Origin: Hyalella azteca
Taxonomy: Eukaryota > Arthropoda > Malacostraca > Amphipoda > Hyalellidae
NCBI RefSeq assembly: GCF_000764305.2
Contig: NW_025946472.1
Span: 1 to 64,000, forward strand
DNA length: 64,000 bases
Direction of reading: 5' to 3'
Below are positions 57,701 to 64,000 of this stretch, piece after piece. Within the stretch, counting starts at the first letter, position 1; every line of letters starts with the position of its first letter. The notes under the pieces were generated by a model. That model had not been told where the DNA came from, ran no database searches, and saw only the letters and a program-made list of their open reading frames with translations. The translations under genes were made by a program, and so were the position numbers.

Positions 57701-59239
57701 GCCAAGCGTGAGGCATTCAGCCAGGAAGAGATCAATGCCACCAAACAAAGACTGGCGCAGGTCCAGCGCTTCCAGCAGATGCTGGATGACGCTTGGAAGC
57801 AGCTCCGCTGGGTCAAGGATGCTATCAGTTTTGCAAGGGACAAAACCAGTCACGGAGTTCCTATGAGTGCCATAACCGCCTCCCTTGGCTCATCCGTTTC
57901 ACGCAACTCCCATTCCAGTTGGAGCTCCCACAGACTCTCAGACGCGTCTTCTCCTCCTTCCAGTCCTCCATTCCATGGCCTCCTCCACCACAGTTCATCA
58001 GACTCGATACATTTTGGTGCTGAAAAGAAACGGTTCTGTAAATCTGACGATAGGCTTCAATCCAGTCGGCATCGAACGATGAAGAAATCCAGCACGGCAG
58101 AAAATGTGCGCGTAACACCTAAGGCTCAATCTAATTTTACCAAGTCCAAGACCTCTGATTGTTTATCTCACATCCCAGGTGACATCGATCCTGAGTATTA
58201 TTGTTCACAAACTCCCTCTAAACTTAGCTCGTTTGCTACATCGGATGAGCCAACTATGTACAGAAAAGATCAATTGAAAACTAGAAGTGAAATTCAATTG
58301 CCGGATTCTATCGCTCCGGACGGGCCATTCCCTCGAAAAGCAAGTGCCCCAGCACGAGTGGACGGGAATGACCCACTTGACTCTGACCGAATACCTCCGT
58401 CTCATAATCAATCTGTTTTCTGTGATTCATTATCTATAAACTCAATTATTGATCCATTAAATGACCGCAGACGAAGGGACTTGGATCCTATATGCTGTGC
58501 TCGCAAAACGACAGGCTCAATTAGGAGTCCATTATCTAGCTGCTACGACTTAAATTTTGCTAGCTGCCTGCCCTTAGATATGAACGTCGCAGGGAGTGGT
58601 TCAGGACACGAGTCAGAGGCTTCTTTTCCCAGCATGACGACGAGTCTTAAGTCTTTTTCATCCACTGAGACCGAGACCGATGCGCTCAGTCTATTGAGTC
58701 GAGAAAGCGGCCGCAGCGAGAATAGTGAGACAAGGAGCGGTGTGGAGGGAGAGGAAATCGACGGTCGGAAAGCTGAGGAGACGAAGGCCATCAAGCAGGT
58801 GTACGCTGCTTACGAGACGGGTATGGCTAAAGGAGTATCTGTGAAAATTCAAGTTAACAATAAAACAACTGCTAGGGACGTAATAGACGTTGTGGTCCGC
58901 CACTTGAATGTCGCAGTCGTGCAGAAAGGCAAGAAGGGACCAACTTATGGCACAGAGAAGCTCAAGAACTTCTGTTTGGTGGCTGTGATAGACAAGAGGG
59001 AGCGCTGCCTGCGAGACGACTTTAAGCTATTGTCACTTCAAGATCCATGGCGTCAGGGCAGATTGTATGTCAGGACCAAGACCGATCTTCTTGCAGCCAT
59101 AAACCATTGCACATCGCGCAATTCAGGGCACGGTTCTTCCTCTTCTGATGGGAGTAAAGTTGTTCCTCCTCCTGAAGTGAGTCCCCACTCATCCCCAAGC
59201 GACTCCTCGTCCCCAGACCAGACCCCAATCTTCCCCTAG
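39143..59239 (+). CDS. wake: Wide awake / ANKFN1 orthologue (14 joined coding exons)
   Basis: Joined exons: 39143-39716, 46108-46197, 46755-46833, 47802-47905, 49144-49317, 50377-50490, 50818-51000, 51658-51731, 53168-53316, 54014-54146, 55310-55423, 56337-56511, 56894-57128, 57319-59239. All introns are GT-AG with matching phases, giving about 1372 codons. Order: Ser/Thr-rich N-terminus; ankyrin repeats (about 222-290); basic helical linker (to 340); fibronectin III (341-440); ANKFN1 core with the hallmark GLYLGYLKLQSS (about 699) and REEWEWVQ (733); helical segment ending DDAWKQLRWVKDA; Ser-rich tail; Ras-association domain (about 1236-1327). Drosophila Wake is a cytosolic clock-output protein in neurons that affects GABA-A receptor signalling and sleep; mouse Ankfn1 mutants have neurological defects. 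Family assignment is firm. The start at 39143 is the first ATG in good context, but further 5' exons are likely. Confidence 0.9.
40370..40640. mobile_element. Foldback MITE with about 100-bp inverted arms
   Basis: The left arm (40370-40470) and right arm (40537-40640) are near-perfect reverse complements, meeting in gcccgacccacgttttttgg and its inverse, with a spacer of about 66 bp. The element would fold into one long hairpin. A diverged relative is at 1805-2031. No coding sequence. Confidence 0.88.
41544..41759 (-). CDS. Unrecognised terminal coding exon on the opposite strand
   Basis: On the minus strand a good acceptor (aaattattttgcag, ending 41760) is followed by a 71-codon frame to TGA. 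The frame enters after two bases and reads LFSKFNSDAQQSRSRPVRRP, then MNLGPTKSIIDELALIDDDF, then a basic helix-like end, RVELERLRVLVQSQMSFY. Composition and lack of low complexity look like real protein. A minus-strand AATAAA lies at 41378-41383, about 160 bp past the stop, as expected of a last exon. I do not recognise the family. No upstream exon was found with confidence. It would be the end of a gene nested in, or overlapping, wake intron 1. Confidence 0.5.
   Translation of the reverse strand, partial: GLFSKFNSDAQQSRSRPVRRPEMNLGPTKSIIDELALIDDDFHPVSCRESNKKRVELERLRVLVQSQMSFY
42360..42430. repeat. Direct duplication, about 40 bp, 2 copies
   Basis: atccaggatcgcggcagcgtgt and atccaggaccgcgtaccata, each followed by gtcac-type sequence, lie next to the MITE pair. 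Confidence 0.6.
42431..42573. mobile_element. MITE (GCCATACTTTCAAAA family), copy 1
   Basis: Ends are imperfect inverted repeats: gccatactttcaaaa at the left and ttttttgaaagtataggcc at the right. Internal sequence includes gatgaacttacgatctctta. It matches the copy at 63330-63461. Confidence 0.8.
42574..42710. mobile_element. MITE (GCCATACTTTCAAAA family), copy 2, left end missing
   Basis: This copy lies head-to-tail with copy 1, lacks the left terminal repeat, and ends at 42690. A third right-end fragment (gaaagtataggccctgg) follows to 42710. Confidence 0.75.
43030..44530. other. wake: Intron 1 sequence, no feature recognised
   Basis: AT-rich intronic sequence. A 69-codon minus-strand frame at 43255-43464 has no confirmed splice sites. 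Confidence 0.4.
44540..44935. repeat. Dispersed AT-rich repeat, two diverged units and a CAGA tail
   Basis: Two roughly 170-bp units share cattg(c/t)ctc, acacaagtgt and aaaatttcagatc blocks. The second ends in agcagacagacagacaaaca-type sequence, a common end of arthropod interspersed repeats. Confidence 0.55.
46108..46197 (+). CDS. wake: wake exon 2
   Basis: Acceptor ttttctcag; the 90-bp exon is phase 1 to phase 1. It encodes RSAMEGFIGEGFNRGKTDRK followed by INKINIHQH, leading into the ankyrin domain. Its last 18 bases (tcaacattcatcaacatg) are nearly identical to the repeat unit of the array that follows, so the end of this exon may itself be repeat-derived. Confidence 0.85.
46180..46690. 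repeat. Minisatellite, 26-bp unit with splice donor, intron 2
   Basis: About 18 units of caacatggtgagtagtcaac plus atccac begin in the last bases of exon 2 and run into intron 2. About a dozen retain GGTGAGTAG; later ones decay to ggtaagtag, ggtaaatag and ggtaaattt. Confidence 0.95.
46755..46833 (+). CDS. wake: wake exon 3 (ankyrin repeat)
   Basis: Acceptor cgtttattgcag; phase 1 to phase 2. It encodes ALFSAVQNNQFERAANILKN followed by NELNVN, the first ankyrin helices of ANKFN1 proteins. The donor gtgcgc is weaker than consensus. Confidence 0.9.
46826..47375. repeat. Tandem repeat, about 179-bp unit with splice donor, intron 3
   Basis: Three copies start with tcaacag/gtgcgcttcaac (46827), tcaacag/gtgcgcttcaac (47006) and tcaacag/gtgagcttcaac (47184). 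The spacing of aggtg is 179 and 178 bp. The unit includes the last seven bases of exon 3. Bodies share cctgtctgcatctttccc. Confidence 0.92.
47802..47905 (+). CDS. wake: wake exon 4 (ankyrin repeat)
   Basis: Acceptor gttttgttcag; phase 2 to phase 1. It encodes VNNEGLSVLELATMNHNVEL then VRLLLKHGARED, a clear ankyrin repeat. Donor gtgagt. Confidence 0.93.
48590..49080. repeat. Degenerate tandem repeat, about 30-35 bp, at the end of intron 4
   Basis: About 14 units of aatattaactatcatcatag plus acaagcagcct end within 65 bp of the exon 5 acceptor. Each unit has a branch-site-like attaac. The sequence just before the array (ccacagagaatcacc at about 48586) resembles the real acceptor junction (cccacagagaactac at 49138). 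Confidence 0.9.
49144..49317 (+). CDS. wake: wake exon 5 (post-ankyrin helical linker)
   Basis: Acceptor ctctcccacag; phase 1 to phase 1. It encodes a charged, Ala- and Arg-rich helical segment including CLRVAERRYEAIVAAAVTSK. Donor gtgagt, with a premature TAA 12 codons beyond if it were not used. Confidence 0.85.
49300..49515. repeat. Tandem repeat, 73-bp unit with splice donor, intron 5
   Basis: Three copies of cggcctcgagtcccttc/gtgagtcgcaagg place donors at 49318, 49391 and 49464. About 17 bases of coding exon 5 are included in each unit. Confidence 0.95.
49516..49735. repeat. Tandem repeat, about 60-bp unit, 3-4 copies, intron 5
   Basis: Copies of acgttcaggtgtagaagaat followed by aacttaggaaacattcaggg follow the donor-containing array directly. 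Confidence 0.88.
50377..50490 (+). CDS. wake: wake exon 6 (fibronectin III, N-terminal half)
   Basis: Acceptor gcccctcacag; phase 1 to phase 1. It encodes VPDAPSSANVEVIDSTRVKV then SFAEP, the A to C strands of an FN3 domain. Donor gtgagt. Confidence 0.9.
50818..51000 (+). CDS. wake: wake exon 7 (fibronectin III, C-terminal half)
   Basis: Acceptor taacctgtgcag; phase 1 to phase 1. It encodes EWSVDEWASAQ and the FN3 signature RHAFRVSAGNLRGYG. I placed the donor at tcca/gtgggt because this joins to SWRDLDSRK as in ANKFN1 relatives; other nearby GT sites break the frame. Confidence 0.88.
51658..51731 (+). CDS. wake: wake exon 8
   Basis: Acceptor actcccctcgcag; phase 1 to phase 0. It encodes WRDLDSRKPRFDGLLREFDN then LFNQ, the start of the ANKFN1 core after FN3. 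Confidence 0.88.
52168..53117. mobile_element. Composite of inverted MITE-like ends in intron 8
   Basis: Related ends in opposite orientation bracket about 950 bp: ggcagagattaacgaaactc then cgctaagtacacgta at the left, and its inverse (tacgtgtacttagcga, then gttttgataatccggcc) at the right. A second inner pair (ggtattatcgaaacc / ggttttgataatacc-type) lies at about 52297 and 53008. The middle contains a 74-codon frame of unknown identity. It may be one transposon or two inverted MITEs. Confidence 0.5.
53168..53316 (+). CDS. wake: wake exon 9
   Basis: Acceptor acgtctgtccgcag; phase 0 to phase 2. It encodes a basic segment ending KKAIMQLFTPAPKFHKNLKR, the family's conserved link into the core. 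Donor gtgaga. Confidence 0.9.
54014..54146 (+). CDS. wake: wake exon 10
   Basis: Acceptor tgcccgtgcag; phase 2 to phase 0. It encodes GCYLASIVWCENKVLVTTEE then FLPVVEVDENFPSQAKQDLK, a well-conserved core block. The donor is the less usual gtcagc. Confidence 0.9.
54494..54563. repeat. Direct duplication, about 36 bp, 2 copies
   Basis: aatactggtc(a/g)(c/g)tatgattc followed by attgggtttgatt occurs twice in intron 10. Confidence 0.85.
54717..54870. mobile_element. MITE-like repeat with CCGTCTGT run, copy 1
   Basis: About 155 bp with gcgcattttctc near one end, its inverse gagaaaatgcgct near the other, and an internal gccatgtccgtctgtctgtc-type run. It matches 55812-55950. Confidence 0.75.
55310..55423 (+). 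CDS. wake: wake exon 11
   Basis: Acceptor catcgcgcag; 38 codons, phase 0 to phase 0. It encodes VAATWDDVKSLRQDMERAGS then VSYLPFRSKLLQAAANMQ, aligned with the family core. Donor gtttgc is weak. Confidence 0.88.
55812..55950. mobile_element. MITE-like repeat with CCGTCTGT run, copy 2
   Basis: Second copy of the 54717-54870 family, in the next intron and in the same orientation, with a shorter ccgt run. Confidence 0.75.
56337..56511 (+). CDS. wake: wake exon 12
   Basis: 58 codons plus one base, phase 0 to phase 1. It encodes TALGVQDLGQLYHEIIKDSQ and then GALVFCTVKHVRSTKSIA, conserved core. The acceptor (attattggtgggcag) has a poor pyrimidine tract but is the only one that fits the phase. Donor gtgagt. 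Confidence 0.87.
56553..56749. mobile_element. MITE with about 49-bp terminal inverted repeats in intron 12
   Basis: The left end gggtacgcacacagtgaaag and the inverse of the right end gggtacgcatacagtggaag match closely for about 49 bases. Flanks are TAA at the left and TAT at the right, compatible with a diverged 3-bp PIF/Harbinger-type duplication. It fills half of a 382-bp intron. Confidence 0.85.
56894..57128 (+). CDS. wake: wake exon 13
   Basis: Acceptor cctgaacttcag; phase 1 to phase 2. It encodes the family hallmark RGLYLGYLKLQSSMEHLRVL followed by VPDKGPNMLPNVKIRDN. Donor gtatgt. Confidence 0.93.
57319..59239 (+). CDS. wake: wake exon 14 (last; core end and Ras-association domain)
   Basis: Acceptor gtaccatcag. 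The exon opens with REEWEWVQQL and runs 640 codons to TAG at 59237. It has the conserved ending of the ANKFN1 core (EMVHLSTYLSPLLERYARLS, then helices to LRWVKDAISFARDK), about 320 residues of Ser-rich disordered sequence, and a Ras-association fold (GVSVKIQVNNKTTARDVIDV at about 1238, later YGTEKLKNFCLVAV and KTDLLAAINHC). One large terminal exon carries about half the protein. Confidence 0.93.
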
Positions 59240-60140
59240 GACCTGTAACCATGCGTATTTCTCCGTCACAAACCATTTTGATCTCTTAGCATTAACAGTA
59301 AGTTAAGTTAATACTGGGGGACGCACCTTGTGGAGTGGGCCCTGGGTGTGTCAGCAGCCTTCTACTTGGCTTCATATTGGCTTGGTTTGGCTTCTTCATA
59401 AGAAAAAAATCTGGCATAGCTCAATTTAATATGAGAAAAGATCACCGTATAGGTCAGATGTTGATTCCTCTACACTATCTTATTCATACGGGATACGAAT
59501 GAAAATGATAGCCGCAATCCGCCAAACCTGGAAGAGTGAGGAACCCATCAAAAAAGTTTTAACATGATCTAATTCTCTAAGTTTACTATGTACATACGAA
59601 GGTACTGTAGCTATATTTTCCTTGTATCCAGTGGCACCTGGAACTGAACGTCTGTGGTAGTATGCTAGGACCATCAGTGAGCACCATTGGACCATCACCA
59701 CTCGTGACTGGTGGCCAATAGTCGCTTTTTTCACGTATGATTTTAGGTTAGAACGAAATGCGTTTATGTTTAGCCTGTAAAGTAGACCGCTCTTCTACAG
59801 GGTTTCGTTCATAAACCTAGCAGAGGAAATACATATCTTTCATTGGATATTTGGCTCGACCTTCTTAATTTGTTCCATCATTTGTGAGTTAATCGACTTA
59901 TTTTTCAACATGACAGTGAAATATTCTACATCTATCATACTTGGTGATGCGTTCAACGCAAATTTTTATGAAAATCTGCCGTTTCGAATTAGGCATGTAC
60001 ATTGTTCAAAATTAATTTATTTTGCACTGAGGCTGGGAGCCATAATGAGGACAGTCAGCTTAATGCAAGCAGCGTGATATGCCCGTACGAAAAGAATGCA
60101 GCGAATAAACTTAGCATCAGCGAATAAACTTAATTAGCAT
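59240..60140 (+). other. wake: Probable wake 3' UTR
   Basis: Sequence after the stop codon with no coding frame. Possible polyadenylation signals AATAAA at 60114-60119 and 60123-60128; further AATAAA motifs occur near 61000 and 62125, so the real end could be later. Confidence 0.4.
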
Positions 60141-63100
60141 CAACGTAGACTAGCATGTATAGGACTGTACCAAAGACAATTAGATTTAAACTTAGTTCTG
60201 CGACGAATATTTCTTATATCAAGGCTATTTATTCTTTTCATTGTTGAAGGCTTCGATCGGAGATTTGGACTGAACAGTTTCCGTTCCGTATTAGATGGGA
60301 TAAGTTGCACGGTATACCCCGAACACTGAAATGCTCGAGCTCATCACTGATTGTGAGCCGAGCCTTTCAAACTGTAATTAAATCTTGCTTTCTGTATCGA
60401 CATGCCATCCTCGAGGTAGATTGTAAATCAAAATCAAATATACAGTGGAATACAGGGGGGTTGGTGAAACGATTTGCATTTTTATTGTGATTGGCGAGCG
60501 TGACTAGAATCATTTTATCGATAGAGGTACTTTAACTTATGCTGTTGTTTTAAGCATGAAATTAGCACGTCGAGCTAAGCTAGCCCTCGCTCAAGCGTTT
60601 GAACCTCGACCATCCACCATCCACACATAGACGCTGGGATGGAACCTGCCCATACTGAGAAAATACCGTGAGATCATTACCGAATAATTACAACGAACTC
60701 ATAAGATTATTGGCTGCGGTTTTATCCAACAAAATATTTGTTCTTTCTCGTTGGTAGATTGATGACTCATATATCTTAGCAAAAATAGGGAAAGCGAGCT
60801 TACGTAGCCCAAATACATAGTATATTGTAGAGCTATAGACAATACATCTTACAGAATAACTCGTTGCGAATAGAAAGTTTTTGTCGCCCAATGAAGCCAT
60901 GGCTAGACGCTGCTTTGCTGTGACATAGATACCACCTGAACTAGCTCTAGTGTGACCTGGATTACAAATGAATTCAATGTTACACACGCCATGACACTGA
61001 ATAAATGTTCTCTCAAATTTGTTGCTCAGTAGCTCGACACTTTGACGGGAAACATGACACTTGCTTCTCTTTCATTAAGTTTATTGTTGGAATAAATCAT
61101 AAATATACCGAACACAAGGATCGTGTTGTTGCAGAGATGTCTTCTTATACTGTTTTGGATTTGTTGGGGCTTAACTTAACCCTTCACATTTAGAATTTTA
61201 ATTGATCCTCTTATTAAGTCATAATTAATACTTTTGAAATGTAGATAAATAATTCACTAGAAACGAGAGAGTTTAAAATCATTCATACAATTTCAGATGC
61301 AGTGGTAGCCTGCGCATCATATGGTGTGTACTCGCAATGGAAGCGTCAGTTGGGCGGTCAAAAAGAGCAATAAGATCCGCCGTTCCTAGGGACTCGTGTC
61401 CAATTTATTTATACTCAATTACTGTCAACCGTGCAATACTCAGTGCTTGTTATTATTCAGCTCGTTAGGGCGCATGTTAGAGGTTAATACCATACTAATA
61501 ATTGGAAGGAAATCCAACGTTAACTCCATACAAAACTCACCGTGCGAATTACTGTCGTGGTGCTGAAATCTTCCCGAGGAACTCCCCCTCATCCGAAACA
61601 ACTTTTTCAAAGGCCGGGAGCCCAAAAGAGATTATCGAATTTTCTTGTTTATGAAAAGAACTTGTAGGATAACTTGTCCCAAAGCACGATTTTTTGCAGA
61701 TGTGGCTTGAATGACTCGTCGACTAAACGGTTTCTCGTTCCTGCCGCTGGCTGGCGTCACCAGCTCCGATCTCTACGGCCGGCTATCGAAAATTTGTGCC
61801 TCAGATATGCCGGCCAAGAGTATTTTACGATATACATATGCTTTAGTCCGGACTAGCTTAGTAGCACCTGAAGAGCTTTTGCGGCTGGAGCTCTCTCCCA
61901 TGACGCTTGTTCTTGTTAGATAGTTTCTTTTAGCCTTTGGACTCTCACTTCATAAGCAGGCTTCCATTACCGCAGTCTCAATACCTCCTTATGTTCCAAT
62001 TATATATTCTACTTGTATTTTTCATTCTTCGTCAACACTTACGTGATCTTCCTCAATTTTTTTGCGATCTCTTTCATCACCTTATAGTCGCTCTCTTTTC
62101 ATATAAACTGTCCAGCAAAAACTCAATAAAAGAAAAATCATGCAGTTCAAGATTCATCAGTACAAAGAATCCTTACAATGAACCAATTTTTTACGGAAAA
62201 TAATTTATCTAAACAGATAAAAATTAATTTTAGGCTACAAAAGAAATATTTCAAGTTTTCACATCACTATTCGATTTCCTCCGCATCTTATAGCTACTAC
62301 ATTTTCATTCCTCTCTAAATCTTATCTATTTCAAGCTTTATTGTAGCTGCTCGATTTCAGGCTTCTCAATTACCCTCCGTGTTACTGGACTCCATTTCGA
62401 CGCTCATTTTTTAAGCCAGTTTATACTTTTAGAGGAATTATTGTAATTTTTGCACTGGCGCGTGAGGAGGGGTTTGTACGTTGCAGTTTTGTAGTAAATA
62501 TCATGTTAATATTATTATCAGGCTAATATTATTGTTATAGTCTTGATGTATATTTATGAAAATGAAAGTATTTATGACAGCTTTGTTTCATTCTTTTCCT
62601 AGCAAATTATTTTCGAGAGTCAATTAGAATTTTTTCGAGTCGACGGAGAGTATACGACGGAAGTTGAGCACACTTTAACTTCACATTGGAATGTAATTTT
62701 GGTAAGCAACGAAAATATTCCCCTTTAAAAAAATCCAAGATAATTTTTCACGGTTTTCCGACGCTATATTGTTGGTCTTGTTTCTCGTTCTTCTCTCCCC
62801 CTCTTCTGTTCTTCTCCCTGCGTCATCTTCGATCAATTATAAATTTGATTTAGTTTCCTTTCACATGAAATGAAAATAATTAAGGTTAAGGAAAACATGA
62901 GCGCCTTTAATTTTATTCAGTTGAGAAATGCACGAGTGCCTCGCATGTTTTATTCGACAAGGAAAGCATTAGTGCCTTACTATCGGTTTATTTGCTTCCG
63001 ATTTAAATGCTATTTAAATGTTTATTTAAATTAATTCCAATTTAAATAAACTAGCATCACTTTTAATTAGCCAACCGTTGCCGACATTTTATATTGAGTT

Positions 63101-63329
63101 AATTAATTTCAAAATTTTTGATTAAAAACACCGAATGAGAATTAGGAATACGAGGAATAGCCAAGGCTCTAAACCAATCAAAATTCTGAAAATTTTAATA
63201 AAATTCGTCATTTCAGATCATCCGAACCGCAATTTTTATGCACCCTGATAATAGTTACCGAGCCTTGTAAACGGACGTTAGGTTATTTCAGAAAAATGAG
63301 TATCATCTTCCAGTGGAGCCTCTATACAG
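60141..63329. other. Intergenic region between convergent genes
   Basis: AT-rich with only chance frames under 100 codons. It separates wake (plus) from the receptor exon (minus). No RNA gene or array was found. Confidence 0.45.
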
Positions 63330-63461
63330 GGGCCATACTTTCAAAATTCGGTAAGTGAACGTAAGTACTTACGCTCTATTTTCTTGTCAATGATTGGTGG
63401 ATTTGTCAATAATTGGCTGATGAACTTACGATCTCTTAACTTTTTTTGAAAGTATGGGCCC
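63330..63461. mobile_element. MITE (GCCATACTTTCAAAA family), copy 3
   Basis: Ends ggccatactttcaaaa and ttttttgaaagtatgggcc are inverted repeats; the interior matches the copies at 42431-42690 except for a deletion of the aaaggccg block. Confidence 0.85.
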
Positions 63462-63537
63462 AGAATCAGATAACTATCTTAACTCACAATATCGTTAATT
63501 GAGGAACATGACTTGCGTTAGTTTTCACTTTGCATGT

Positions 63538-63639
63538 TCAGTGTTCACTATTCTTCCATCGATAGACAGTCAATTCTGCAAGGAAACCCAGCACAGCCAA
63601 GCAGGTGCCCAATAGCCACACGTAGAAAGCACTCTGCAC
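63538..63639 (-). CDS. Last exon of an ionotropic glutamate receptor / IR-family protein
   Basis: On the minus strand an acceptor (atctttggtttag, ending 63640) opens a 33-codon frame beginning VQSAFYVWLLGTCLAVLGFL, continuing AELTVYRWKNSEH and a TGA stop at 63540-63538. This is the typical end of arthropod ionotropic receptors: a short lead-in with Gln and Phe, the last transmembrane helix with a Gly in its first half, a Glu-Leu after it, and a short basic tail. The splice entry is phase 0. Ligand-binding and other membrane segments would lie beyond 64000. Subfamily (antennal IR, kainate-like or NMDA-like) cannot be told from 33 residues. Confidence 0.6.
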   Translation of the reverse strand: MQSAFYVWLLGTCLAVLGFLAELTVYRWKNSEH

Positions 63640-63644
63640 CTAAA

Positions 63645-64000
63645 CCAAAGATTCATGCGTTAAGAATACAACTTATAAACAATATTTGCCACAAGGAAAA
63701 TTTGTAATAATTTTGGTGAAATCTTTCGTGTTAGATTCTAAATATTATGTATGCAATTAGTGAGAAATTTCAAATCGATGATGATTTTTGATTCACGCTG
63801 TTTTAATATTTTTTTGAATTTCGGTAACAAGTAATAAATTAGAGAAATTTATGGAAGACATCATTACATGAACATTAGTGCGCCAGCGAGTGGCAATTTA
63901 TTTGCCCCTGGATAATTCTGTTAATAATTTAATTCGTGATATTAGAAGCGATTACTTAGGTTGCATTCTTTAGGAGGTGACTCAATTAATGAACTATTGT
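63645..64000. other. Probable intron of the minus-strand receptor gene
   Basis: AT-rich sequence without a further minus-strand exon, so the upstream exons lie outside the window. Confidence 0.4.

Overview
This window is eukaryotic nuclear DNA, almost certainly from an arthropod. It is AT-rich, with long introns, GT-AG splice sites, decayed LINE 3' ends, a tRNA-derived SINE, several MITE-like foldback elements and an exceptional number of minisatellites. A crustacean, possibly an amphipod, is my best guess, but that is inference. No bacterial, phage or viral gene is visible.

The one gene readable end to end lies on the + strand in the right third. It is the orthologue of vertebrate ANKFN1 and Drosophila wide awake (wake). 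I could join 14 coding exons (39143-59239) with consistent phases and GT-AG introns into a reading frame of about 1372 codons: Ser/Thr-rich N-terminus, ankyrin repeats, helical linker, fibronectin type III domain, the long conserved ANKFN1 core, a Ser-rich tail and a C-terminal Ras-association domain. A further probable 5' coding exon lies at 36307-36478. Possible 5' pieces at 14580-14615 and near 4740-4928 are much less certain. Wake/ANKFN1 proteins act in neurons; in flies the protein is a clock-output and sleep factor.

Two opposite-strand coding fragments were found. One is the last exon of an ionotropic glutamate receptor/IR-family protein (63538-63639, minus), tail-to-tail with wake. The other is an unrecognised terminal exon inside wake intron 1 (41544-41759, minus), with a good acceptor and a downstream AATAAA.

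The left 36 kb is mostly intergenic or upstream intronic sequence: minisatellites with units of 15 to 80 bp, three truncated LINE tails ending in TTATG-type repeats, a 310-bp SINE with perfect 13-bp target-site duplications, foldback elements, a three-copy CRE (TGACGTCA) cluster at 21-bp spacing and a few TATA-like sites.

The most interesting pattern is that several minisatellites begin exactly at wake exon/intron boundaries, and their repeat units contain the end of the exon plus its 5' splice site. This is exact at introns 2 (26-bp unit), 3 (179-bp) and 5 (73-bp), and recurs at the candidate exons ending at 36478 (173-bp) and 4928 (23-bp). Each array multiplies the splice donor, and in all four coding cases use of a downstream donor copy would introduce a premature stop.
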